The position numbers were made by a program, and so were the translations under genes. Positions 23,016 to 32,823 of a stretch of 64,000 bases of DNA are shown in pieces. Below the pieces are notes generated by a model. That model had not been told where the DNA came from. It saw only the letters and a program-made list of their open reading frames with translations, and ran no database searches. Positions within the stretch are counted from its first letter, which is position 1, and each line of letters begins with the position of its first letter. Origin of the DNA: Paraphaeosphaeria minitans (Eukaryota > Ascomycota > Dothideomycetes > Pleosporales > Didymosphaeriaceae); the NCBI GenBank assembly GCA_015832175.1, contig WJXW01000007.1, forward strand, positions 2,294,001 through 2,358,000. The letters run 5' to 3'.

Positions 23016-24929
23016 TTACTCCCATGTTTTCAAGTATTCCTCAACATCTTGAAAGTCTGTCTTGATGACTTCAACGTGTTTTTCGCTCCTGGGCACGAAC
23101 CTGACTTTAAAAGGCATAGGGGAGCACAGCAGACCAACCTCATACGCATCCGTGTTCACCTCAATTTCATTACCCTTCGCATCAATTTCAGGCTTGATCG
23201 AATAGGCCCACAGCAGACGCGCGGTGAGGCGCCACTGCGTACGTTCGGCAAGGTGTATACCTACGCAGATCCGACGGCCAGCACCGTACGAATAGTGGTC
23301 GCGATTATTGTAGTCTGGAGACCCGGCATAGGACATTGCCAAAAGTGGGCGATCAAGATAGCGGTCAGGATTGTAGGTTTCGGGGTCGGGGTAGAGGTCC
23401 GCGTTCATGTGGATATTGTAAGCTGGGCAAAACACCGTCGAGTCCTTAGGAATGAGGTAGCCATCGAACCAGTCATCACGATTCACGCGGACAGGTACCC
23501 CTGTAGGGAGACTGACAGGTTATTAGTCCAAGGTGTAGTAGTAGCTTAAGAGGAAGGACGTACACGGGACGCATCCTCATACTTTCCTTCACGATGCAGT
23601 TGATATAAGGCAAATCTCCGAAGTCGTCCCAGGTTGGCATTCTACGATCGCCACAGACGCGATCGAGCTCCTCTTGTGCTTTCTTCTGTATCCAGGGGTG
23701 TTTTGCTAGGTATAGAATATTTGTCAATATCACTATCGCGGAGTAGCACAGTCAGCTAAGTGTCTCATATTATCCTGGGCGATACGTACTAGTTGACGTG
23801 GTGTCAGCTGCTCCTTGATGTAGCGTGCCAATAAAGTTTGCCTCCTGTCTTGGGGTCATCTTAACGTCGCTCTTCATCTCGCCACTGACCAGCCTGTCCC
23901 CGAGGGACATGCGGTGGTCACCCTTTTGACGGCGTGCCACGACTCGCGAATGTGCCTCGATCCAAATTGAGCTTACAGTGTTAAAGCATGTCTTCGCGCG
24001 TTGCTTAGAGGGCACAAGAAAGGAAGGGACATAGTTGAGGACCGGAAATTGATCAATGGGAAGATAGGATCCAGGTGTAGCTGTAAAAGTGGCAAGTTTA
24101 GTGTTATCGTTTCATTAGTGTGAAATTGAGGCATATGGGGTGGTGTTCTTACTGGCAAGATTGATTTGGTCGATAGCATCGTAAACGCACTGAGTCTCGT
24201 CAATTAATCTTTAACATTCTTTGGTGGATCGGGACAGCTCACAGTGGCCCAGAAACTGTCCGGTGTCGGAGCGCGGAACCCGAAAATGACGATACTGGCT
24301 ACAGAAGCGGTGACTCTCTTGACGTGATTGAAGAAATCCTCTGGGGCGTTCAGCAGGTCGTGCATCAATTGACTTGCTCTGTGTGGATTAGCTTTCCGAA
24401 GACTTCGCTGGATTAGAGGTGTCCCACTCAGCTTCTTGGATCGCCATAATCGTCTCGTCGAGATTCTTTGGTGACACGAAATGGGCGGCTATCTTTCTAC
24501 TTGCCCTCCACGCCGGGTTCGCATCCCAGAAGGCAAAGTTCTCCGCCAGGGCTGTCATCAGCTGCTGGTCCTTCGGTCGCTCCGAGTATATCGCGCTTCT
24601 TTTTTCGAGCAGATCATGCACTGTGCGTTTGTCACTCAGCATAATGAGTGTGCCAGCACCAATCTTCAACGAGTAGATGGGTCCGTAGATGTCTGCCCAT
24701 TCCTTGAACTTCTTCTCTACACTTTGGCTGGGGATCTGATGGGCATTCCCAAGGATTGGGATGGTGGGTGGCCCGGGAGGAAGGCTGGCGACGATGTCAG
24801 TGCTGGAATGATTTCCCACAAGGTAAGTAGGTACCGCTTGTCGCGACTGCCAAACCCGTAAAGAAATCGAATGCAGAACGCAACGATTACCAACGCAGCT
24901 ATATCTAAAGCGTCGACAGGCCGGCCCAT
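23016..24929 (-). CDS. Cytochrome P450 monooxygenase, microsomal class II type
   Basis: Heme-thiolate monooxygenase; substrate unknown. Seven exons (24929-24835, 24784-24428, 24378-24243, 24189-24153, 24080-23790, 23732-23564, 23511-23016) give 526 residues, a usual length. The N-terminus has a hydrophobic ER anchor (ALDIAALVIVAFCIRFLYG), then the proline hinge LPPGPPTIPILGN. The I-helix oxygen-binding motif is GAADTTST, the K-helix ExxR is KESMRMRP, and the meander has NPDRYL. The heme-binding loop is YSYGAGRRICVG, with Tyr in place of the usual Phe. It resembles the CYP families annotated as O-methylsterigmatocystin-oxidoreductase-like in fungi. All introns are GT-AG, 49-72 nt; one exon is only 37 nt. 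Isolated between gene-poor stretches, with an NmrA-type gene upstream on the same strand. Confidence 0.9.
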
Positions 24930-26064
24930 CTTGACTCGGTGAAACTGAGTTGAAGAAAAAGCAAAAGAAGAGTTTGCGAGGCTGTCTCTTGTAGACATTC
25001 TTTTACACCGATGACTCGCTGCAAATCAATACAAAAGCGGTAGGTACAGTTCCAGTACATTGTTACCCCTTGCCCTGTGCAAGCACTCTATGTGTCTCAG
25101 CATAAACAATTGGTTTACTAATGCACGCAGATGACGCAGATCACGCAGCACTCATGCGTGTTCATTTTTCCTATTGGTCATACTTCAACCTTGGTGTGGA
25201 CCTATAGTACGAGTTTGCTGACGCATGTTCTGAGTACGCCAGTCCCATAACTTTTTGAAGCATGAGCAAATCGTGATGATGCTGATCAATAATATTCTTT
25301 TATTTTTGTTGTGTGGTGCCACAAGTTCGGGAGCGGATTATTTCTCTTTCGTTACTAGGGCGCTCCTACGTACCTACGTACCTACCTACCTGCCTTGGGC
25401 GGTTAAGCGAACGGTTATATCGGGTGCAGGGCGAAGCCGTTTGATCGGAACCCTCTCGCCTACGTTTGCACTTAATCTCGCGAGTTTGAGCAATTGCGAT
25501 ACGGTACGTGTATCAATCCTTCGTTTCGGTAGGTTTGCATGTGTACTACTATCGCTCAAAGCCATGTGCGCCTATGCGTAAGGTGGAAGGAAGCATGGGC
25601 GGAGCATACAACCTAGAGCCTGCGAGGGTCGCTCGGCACAGGACGCCTGCGCTCGTGGTCGTGGAACGAATTAGTGTATAATCATCGATCCTGATATGAG
25701 ATGCTGAATCTTCGCTTCAGAGGACCAGTCGAGTTCACATGCGGAATTGATGAAGATGTCGTATCAACGGATTGTAACAATAGGCAACCAGTTGGTGAAG
25801 GAGTGATGTTGCGGCAGGGTAGGCGTCAAGATGCATTGGACAACGGCGTAACGATACCTGCCAACATTCATGCGCACACAGGAGCTGGGGACCATGGATC
25901 GGCCAGACGTAAGGAAGCTGATCCAGCAGTCAACTAGGTAGCCGCCGCCGATGAGGATGATGGTATACTATTCAGCAACACTGCAAGCTGGATCACCATG
26001 AGCCTCGTGCTTCGGGACAAAAAGGATGCTCAAATTCGGCAGATACGTTGAGGACTTATTTTAG
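24930..26064. other. Intergenic region between the P450 and NmrA-like genes
   Basis: About 1.1 kb with no supported gene. Near 25365-25391 there are GTACC/TACC tandem units. A 78-codon frame at 25701-25937 starts with an ATG but has no family resemblance and atypical composition. Confidence 0.4.
25365..25391. repeat. TACGTACC/TACC short tandem repeat
   Basis: Tandem CTACGTACCTACC-type units lie in intergenic DNA. The core tetranucleotide matches runs at 15427 and 54890. Confidence 0.75.
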
Positions 26065-26850
26065 CTACCATGGTATTAGCCTCGCAAGCAGCCCTTGCCA
26101 GTTGTAGCGAATCAACACCCAATATTGCGTCCGCACATGCCCAGTCGCCGTCACCGCAACCTGTCGGTTCTCCACCTCACTCCTCCTCTCCACAGCCTCC
26201 ACCCACGCAGCCCCGAAGTCTGCATAGTTCAGCCCATCAGACGTCACTTCTTGCTTCAAGACCAGTTGATGTCCTGTCCGCTCCATACTATCCGAATCGT
26301 GTAGACCCGGCGCGTCCATGTACACATATTTCAGGACCGGTCTTTCCGCCTCAGCAGCCTGTTTATACAGATCTGCGGCTTTCTCAACGTCCGCGTACAA
26401 GTGATAGAGAAAAAATTGCACAACCGCACGTACGAAAGGAGGCATCTGGTGGCTGACGTTGGTATTTAAGGACATCGTTCGGTTCATCAACAACAACGGC
26501 GGCGGTTGCTGGCCTTCGTTCTGCCGGTTCTGGAGCACGTTGATAATGCTTGCTGCCGCGGATTGAGCGATATCCATTCCTCGGGCTGGCGTGTTTGCTG
26601 CGATGCAGTTGTATATGACCTCTGCATTGCGGAGACAGTCGGTCAAGGTCTCGGCATCTGTGATTGGAGCAGTGTAGATGTGGATTTCAGGTCGGGATGC
26701 CTTGAGGAGTTGTGGGAATGCTGCAAGGAGCTTCTCTTTATTTCGCACAAAGATGTTCAGACAAAGATCTTGAGGTCGAGTCTCGAGGAGATAGTGCAGG
26801 ACGGCAGACCCAGTGCTGCCCGTGGCGCCCAGGAGTACATGGGTTGGCAT
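26065..26850 (-). CDS. NmrA-like / atypical SDR NAD(P)-binding oxidoreductase
   Basis: Single-exon protein of 261 residues with an N-terminal Rossmann fold. The nucleotide-binding loop is LLGATGSTGSAV (GxxGxxG) near residues 6-17, followed by LNIFVRNKEKL and the acidic turn ITDAETL. NCIAANTP and LLLMNRTMSL occupy the positions of central strands. No YxxxK catalytic pair is obvious, as in many NmrA-type proteins. These often act as redox sensors or isoflavone-reductase-like enzymes (family knowledge; role here not known). The first ATG of the frame is at 26850; codons upstream to 26925 are open but lack an ATG. It shares orientation with the P450 1.1 kb downstream, so a joint metabolic role is possible but unproven. 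Confidence 0.75.
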   Translation of the reverse strand: MPTHVLLGATGSTGSAVLHYLLETRPQDLCLNIFVRNKEKLLAAFPQLLKASRPEIHIYTAPITDAETLTDCLRNAEVIYNCIAANTPARGMDIAQSAAASIINVLQNRQNEGQQPPPLLLMNRTMSLNTNVSHQMPPFVRAVVQFFLYHLYADVEKAADLYKQAAEAERPVLKYVYMDAPGLHDSDSMERTGHQLVLKQEVTSDGLNYADFGAAWVEAVERRSEVENRQVAVTATGHVRTQYWVLIRYNWQGLLARLIPW

Positions 26851-27486
26851 ATTCTTCAAAACGTTGGCTGTCAAACCGTAAAAATTGATGTAACGACTGC
26901 GCCGTCGCTTTCCGCAGCCAATCAAAGATGATTGAAAGTTGGAGATGTCTCACAACTGATCGCACAGGAGTCCAACTAAGGACGGAATCCAATGCCGGCG
27001 TAGTTCTTATATGCCAATTTCTACGGTAGAGAGACAGATGCATCATGCACTAGAAACACGAAAAATTAGGATGCAAGACCCTGATCGAAATCCGGATTTT
27101 ACGGCTTCTGCGGCTTTTGCATATATACCTACCCCCTGGCGGAGGGCATGTGTATCTTGAAACAACGAACAATCCCAGTCTCGTCCCAGTGGAAGCGATC
27201 ATACAGTAAAACATAAATAACTACTATCATTGTATATGGCTCGAAAGAAACAAGTCACATCTTAAGCTCTACAACGCGGCTTCATCGTTCCTGTTTGCTG
27301 CATCATGTGATTACGCGTACTTGCGCGTCATAGTCGCGTTGCAGGGCGCGTTACAGTCCTATGATGTCACCAATGGACGCGAACCAAACACAGAGTCCCA
27401 ACAGACTATGATCTCATATATTGTCGAGCAGTGCCGCTGTCAACTCAGCGTTCGTAGCACCTCTTCCTGTTTCTGTATCCGACACC
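26851..27486. other. Divergent intergenic region
   Basis: Promoter space for the NmrA-like gene (-) and the orphan acidic protein (+). A TATATATAC stretch near 27120 is AT-rich. No gene is seen. Confidence 0.35.
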
Positions 27487-28780
27487 ATGCCACCAAAAAA
27501 GAAGCAGAAGACTGGAGCCAGTTCCAGCGCGCCTGTGCGTAATGAAGAATTAGAGACCCCCAACTTACCTAGTGCGGAGCCTGAGACTCAGGAGCACGAT
27601 AAGGAGGGGGACGCGGTCAACGCCGACAGCGAGGTAGGACTCGGGACCTCAGGTAGCAGAGTTATTTTGACTCATGAAGATCGACGATGTACCGGATCAC
27701 GAATATGTTCGTGTCTTCCGCCCAATGTTCGATTGCAGACTAGCGGTGGGCACCGAAGAACTCGGCGAAGAGGACGAAGAAAACGAGGGCGAGAAAGAGG
27801 ATGAATACGAACACGAAAATCAAGTATATGCTGCAAAGATATATAAGAAGGCGAACATTCACCATTGCGCAGAGAAGAAGATGCTCCAGCCTGCACGCAA
27901 CTTCCCTGGGTGGAAGTGGGTGATGCTTATGGAATCTTGGAAGATCTACTGCGAGTGGGAAAGGCGATCGGGCTATTGCCAACCTGATTTTCTGGGTATG
28001 TACATCTACAATGACTGGTACGGCTACGGTATCCAAGAACTGCTCGAAAATCTTGCAAGTCGGCACTTCTCTTCCTTGATGCATTTGATTGACTTTTCCT
28101 AGCTTGTCAAATTTGATGCTGGGCTCAAGAAGAAAACCGATGAGGGCAGGGTGAGCATGTGGGCTGCTCTTAGCTCCATGGTGCTCTGGCTTACGGAGGG
28201 CCCGGGGACTGACTACATCAGTAAGAAATCATGTTTTACGTCAAACTTAGCTGATAATCCTAGTGAATGATGATGGTGAGCGCACCGAAGAAATTTCTGC
28301 CTTGACGGGAACAGCGTTGCTGAGTGGACTCGCCTCCATCGAGGAGGCCGGCGAGTTGAAGGCTGATTCTAAGTTTCTCGATCTTGGTATCGTCATCACT
28401 TCGTTTCTTTTTTGGGCCAAGGACCATGAAAGATACGGAATCGAAGACGAATCCGTCGCTTGGCGTGCGCCCGCCGTGGCTTACTTCGACAGGAGCGGCT
28501 TTGGTTTCGACAAAGGTATATCAGGCACCGAGGACCTGCTGAAGAAATTCAGAGGCAAGTTCGCCGCCAAGCCCGCCAAAAAATAGACCAATGGGGATGG
28601 AAGCGAAAGTTCACTCAATATAGCAGACGGTATTCGACTAGCGGGAAAATTGGTGGCACGAAGCACGACATTACGAAGATGTCGAGGACGGAGCGAGCAG
28701 GCTACGCTTTCGACAAGAAGGACCCGTTGAGGGACGTCTCCGCCAAGGACCTACGGGAGGGGTTGATTGAAATTGGATGA
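27487..28780 (+). CDS. Orphan acidic protein, unknown function
   Basis: No family recognised. Exons 27487-27633, 27680-28054, 28103-28220 and 28264 onward join in frame. The N-terminus is a short basic/Ser-rich leader (MPPKKKQKTGASSSA, nuclear-signal-like) and an acidic linker. A Glu-rich run (EEDEENEGEKEDEYEHE) follows, then aromatic-rich segments (NFPGWKWVMLMESWKIYCEW, GMYIYNDWYGYGIQE). Intron 2 (28055-28102) appears to be GC-AG (GCAAGT...CCTAG); no GT donor preserves the frame. The 3' end has two readings. The frame can stop at 28586 (320 residues). Or a 71-nt intron 28516-28586 leads into a protein-like exon 28587-28780 (KIGGTKHDITKMSRTERAGY), giving 361 residues. I favour the longer form because that last segment reads as real protein. 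Confidence 0.6.
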
Positions 28781-29285
28781 TCGAGTCGATCTGACAGGCG
28801 TTGAATTTAGTGTGATTTTTCTCGTTTTGTTAACCATATATGAAAAAAAAAGATTCGCAGTTTTATGGTATAATTGCTTATACTTGGACGTACATGGCTT
28901 AATGTTTAATACAAGCATATAACTACTGGCATAATCAACCAGATAACTATCCTGAACCGACCCAGGAGCGAACACCTTCCCCGGAGGGAGGCGCATGTGA
29001 GGGTTAGCGTGTAGGTAGGGCCGACTACGGATCATGCCCAGCCGTAGGTGTCAACCATTGCAGATGACAGCCTGCTCTCCAGACCCAAGGGTAGGAATTT
29101 CGTATATTATTGAATGTTTTTGAACTGCGGTTGCAAGATCATGCATCACAGTCTTGGAATGGTCACTTCACGGACCAAAGATTGCTTGAGTTTCAATGCA
29201 ACTCTATGTCTCCTTCTATAAATTATCGCGAGTGCTTATGGGACAGGCCAGATCTGCGTTTGACATTGAAGTGCAGGCAGACATA
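28781..29285. other. Intergenic region between convergent genes
   Basis: AT-rich shared 3' flank with an A-run near 28842. No gene is supported. Confidence 0.4.
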
Positions 29286-30224
29286 CTACTGGAGCTGCCC
29301 GTCGGCCTTGGGCTTCGCTAGTTTCTCAGTCTCGGGGTCCTTGATGATATCGTTGTACTGTGGCCGCGGTAGCTCGAACAGATCTGTCACACGTCCATAC
29401 GTGATTCCACCTAGACGGCAGATGGGCCTCAGAACCTATTGAAAATCAGCATGTCTCCTTTTCACATGGTCTCGAATGATGCGACTCACCGCAGGATCGA
29501 TTAGCACACCCGCCTCGTCCACGGCATCCTCTCTAACCCAGAAGTTCACACCCTCAACGATAACCGTAACGCCCGTCTTCTTCCCAGGCGTAGCCTTGCT
29601 CTCCCACTCCATCGACTTGACCAGTTTCGCCTCAATGTTGAAAACCGCCTCTTGCACGCGGTCTGGCTTAACAATCGAGCTCTTCGCGGGATGCAGTCCG
29701 CTGAACGTCCACTCGGACACGTCTTCCGGTGCGTTCAGGCTCGTGTAGTTCGCCGCCTCGATGAAGTCCTGCGAGATGATGTTCAAAGTGCACTCTTCGG
29801 TCTTCAGCAAATTCGCTAGCGTGTCCTTCGCATTGAGAACCCCGCCGGCAAAGCCGAGCACGAACAGCGGCGGGTCGTGACTGATCATGTTGAAGTAGCT
29901 GAACGGTGCAAGGTTCGTCGACTTGCCATCCTCGGAAACCGTGGAGACGAAGCCTACGGGGCGGGGTACGACGCCGGAAATTAGAAGCTTGTAGTTGTGA
30001 ATCGCGGGGCGGCCATCAGCGTAGGGATCGATTTCTCGGTGTTTCTTTGAGAGTCCTGCAGCGTTGTTCGCGCCTTGTCCGGGCTTCCAGTCGGGCTTCG
30101 GCGTCTTGACAAAATGCACTGCTCTGTCTGCCTCGAAATTTGGGCGCGAGGCTTCCACGACCTTGAAGTCGGGGTGTGGGTTGCGCTGTATCGCGGCCTC
30201 GGCGTCTGCTTTACCTTCTGCCAT
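29286..30224 (-). CDS. Flavin-reductase-like protein (FMN-binding split barrel)
   Basis: Probable FMN-binding oxidoreductase of the PF01613 flavin-reductase-like fold. Two exons (30224-29490, 29435-29286) give 294 residues. The core reads YKLLISGVVPRPVGFVSTVS, then TNLAPFSYFNMISHDPPLFV and KDTLANLLKTEECTLNIIS. These are the strand and flavin-contact regions of the fold. INFELVxxM-type elements are replaced by FNIEAKLVKSMEW and VTVIVEGVNFWVRED. The C-terminal exon ends VLRPICRLGGITYGRVTDLF, typical of the fungal subgroup. The intron is 54 nt (GTGAGT...CAATAG). The start at 30224 is the first ATG. Substrate and partner are unknown. The divergent neighbour is an alpha/beta hydrolase. Confidence 0.8.
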
Positions 30225-30830
30225 ATTGTCTGATGCTGTCCTACTTTGCAATCGTCACAGAGAGAGAGGGAGGGAGAGAGAGAGAGCAGGCGGCGTGGGT
30301 TGTGGTTGCGGATGAATATGTTGACGGTAATAGAATATGTTTGATATGGCGCAATTTGTGTAGACACCACGGAATGATCCCGAGACACGGAACGGCCCCG
30401 AGCTTTCCTACAATTTCCTCTGCCGGCCGGCCGCGCGATGAACGGTCGACACTAGCCTCTACCCCACCATAGGTAGCAACCTACCCCGCTGTCCAAAGCC
30501 CTTGAGAAGATAAGAAACGCTGGACAAAGGCAACACTCTGAAGCTTCAACAGCGTGTACTGCATAAAATCAATTACAAATGCTTGTTTGGTTGTGTTGAC
30601 AAACGTGACGATCGCTTAAGTCGTTGAGCAGCGCAACACCATCACAAATTGCTCGGGTATCGCTCGGGTAAGAAGCAGAGCTCCCCGTGGGTTCAAAACA
30701 ACGCCACAATCGAACCTAAAAGTGAAAGATAGTATCGAAAAGGATATCCTTGGGTCAGTAAACCGACAGTATAGCATTTGAACAAGAGAAGTGACTGGCA
30801 GGAACAAGTAGACACTGTTCGCATAGGAAA
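30225..30830. promoter_or_regulatory. Bidirectional promoter region
   Basis: Spacer between the divergent flavin-reductase-like and hydrolase genes. It contains a GA-rich run (30258-30290) close to the reductase start. No specific binding site was identified. Confidence 0.35.
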
Positions 30831-31976
30831 ATGGCATCACAACTTCCAACCATTGACAAATTCAGTATGTCCGACGCCTACCAGACCTACAAGCTTGGCG
30901 ATTTCAAGCTGCAGCATGGCGGGGAGCTTCCGGATGCCTTTATCGCCTACAAGACACTGGGAGATCCTTCTCTTCCAGGGGTCATCTACCCGACATGGTA
31001 CTCAGGACGTGAGTCAATCATTTGTGTATGAGTTCTTGCGCTGACGAAGTAACATCCAGTCATATCCGACAATATATGGCTCACGGGATCTGACAAGACG
31101 CTTGATCCTTCCAAGTACTACATCATCATCCCAGCTCTCTTCGGGAACGGGCAATCAGCTTCACCATCCAATAAGCCAGATCTACGGCCATTCCCCGAGG
31201 TCACGTTCTACGACAATGTGCGAGCACAGCACGAGCTTGTCACGAAACACCTAGGCGTGAAGCATGCAAGAGCTGTACTGGGGTGGAGTATGGGTGCCGG
31301 TCAGACTTTTCAGTGGGCGACGCAATATCCGGACTTTATGGACTTGGTTGCTCCATTTTGCGGTGCCGCGAAGACCAGCTTGCACAACCAGTCGATGCTC
31401 GAAGGCGTCAAGTCTGCTTTGTACGCGGCAAAGGGGATCAGCAGCGAGGGCGTCGGCAAGCAGCACTTGAGCTCTGACAAGGCCCAGTACGTAAGCTTCA
31501 CCGAAGAGTCCAAGCGGGTTGGACTCAAGGCGCTCGGTCGAGTATACTCCGGCTGGGGTTTCAGTCAAGCCTTCTACCGCCAGAAGCTTTATGAGAGTGT
31601 GTTGGGGTTCAAGGACATTGACGACTTTATGGTGAACTTCTGGGAGGCCTGGGCGTGTTCTAAAGACCCGGAAAACATGTTGGTGATGGCCAACACCTGG
31701 CAGCTCGGCGACTGTTCGAATCAAGAGCCATACAATGGCGACTTTCAAAAGGCGATGGAAGGGATCAAGGCTAAGGCGCTGATTCTTCCAGCTCAAACTG
31801 ATCTTTACTTCCCGCCAGAAGACTCGGAGATCGAAGTAGAGAATATGAAACCAGGTGTCGGAACGCTCAAGGTCTTCCCGAGCATTTGGGGTCATTGGGC
31901 TGGCGGACCCGGAGACAGTAAGGACGATGTGAAATGGCTGGACGAGCAGCTGAGGGAGCTCTTCGCGAGTAATTGA
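30831..31976 (+). CDS. Alpha/beta hydrolase of the homoserine O-acetyltransferase-like family
   Basis: Two exons (30831-31008, 31060-31976) give 364 residues. The nucleophile elbow is LGWSMGAGQ (GxSxG). NxxxxGNGQSASPS-type sequence (ALFGNGQSASPS) forms the oxyanion side. The C-terminal Asp/His pair is plausibly in LPAQTDLYFPPED and SIWGHWAGG. The layout matches fungal AB-hydrolases related to homoserine O-acetyltransferase (MetX/Met2). This copy is shorter than true Met2 and lies away from sulphur genes, so its acyl substrate is open. The 51-nt intron is GTGAGT...ATCCAG. Confidence 0.82.
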
Positions 31977-32017
31977 GGTCTCAATCCAGGGGTAGTCCTG
32001 TCTGATCGAATGGTAGC

Positions 32018-32504
32018 TCAGTCTTCTCCCAGCTTAATGCTACCAACGATATTGAATCGACCTTTGAAGCCTTTACGTTCGATGACGTAGGCGGTATCAA
32101 CGCGCCAGCGTAGTTCTTTCGTCTCGCTATCAGGGGAATGCTTCGCGACCCTAGCGCGAAGCCCCCTATGAATTCGCGTCTGCTGAGCATCCGTTTTGGC
32201 CTGGCCCAGCGTGATGTGGCACAAAGGGCCGTTGTCCATGTTTGCATTCGGCGGATTCTGTGTGAAGGGCTGTGTGAAGACTGCTGATCAAGCCGGAAGA
32301 AGGCTGTAGCCATACCGTACTGTTCGAGGTATCTAGCGCAAGGAATGAATAGATGAGGTTTATGTGCGGAGGCCAACGCTCGAAACCTTTGTCGTGAAAG
32401 ACGCCCCACAGCCTCTATCGGCGCCTAGATAGCGGACGGCGACAGCAACAGTAGAGCGCTCTTGTGAGACAGATGGCTGGGACGAATATTTTGCGAGGCG
32501 GCAT
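32018..32504 (-). pseudogene. Broken 2H phosphoesterase / 2'-5' RNA ligase-like gene
   Basis: Starting at an ATG at 32504 the frame reads MPPRKIFVPAICL. It hits an in-frame TAG near 32416, then continues in the same frame with GFERWPPHINLIYSFLA, the first HxN/T-type motif of 2H-superfamily proteins. The second catalytic motif (CHITLGQAK) lies near 32215 in another frame, which stays open to a stop at 32018. A one-base loss or two-base gain is needed between them. No intron of realistic length bridges either lesion. Either the gene is dead or the assembly has errors here. Intact members hydrolyse cyclic phosphates or ligate RNA ends. Confidence 0.55.
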
Positions 32505-32823
32505 GGCGAGTGCAAGGCGCGCCGTTGCAGCTGCTGTGGCTGGTGCGCGGGTGCGCGGGTGGCGCCTGCGCCTTGGCGCTTGCGCCGTGAAGGACAACGG
32601 CAGCGACGTGCAACAAAGTTCCTATTCCTAACATCCACCTTTCAGTGCCGCCACTGATCGCGTCGCCATGTGGGAGCCCTCGAAATAGCCCGCCAGGCTC
32701 AGCAACCGTCCCACGACAACCCGCCCGTCACGCGCTCAGCCCGACTGCTGCGATCCAGCCGCCAGCGCTCCGCAGCACCTCCGAGCTCTTGCCCGCCTGC
32801 GCGCCTGCGCTCGATTGCCCCCA
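32505..32823. other. Intergenic region upstream of the poly(A) polymerase gene
   Basis: GC-rich spacer between the divergent pseudogene and poly(A) polymerase. I see no gene. The open frames on both strands are high-GC artefacts. Confidence 0.35.

Noticed and set aside
25701..25937. 78-codon frame between the P450 and NmrA-like genes
   Set aside because: It has an ATG but no family resemblance, splice continuation or favourable context.
28555..28586. 32-nt GC-AG intron at the end of the orphan gene
   Set aside because: Too short and without a branch point; the 71-nt GT-AG alternative from 28516 fits the same phase.
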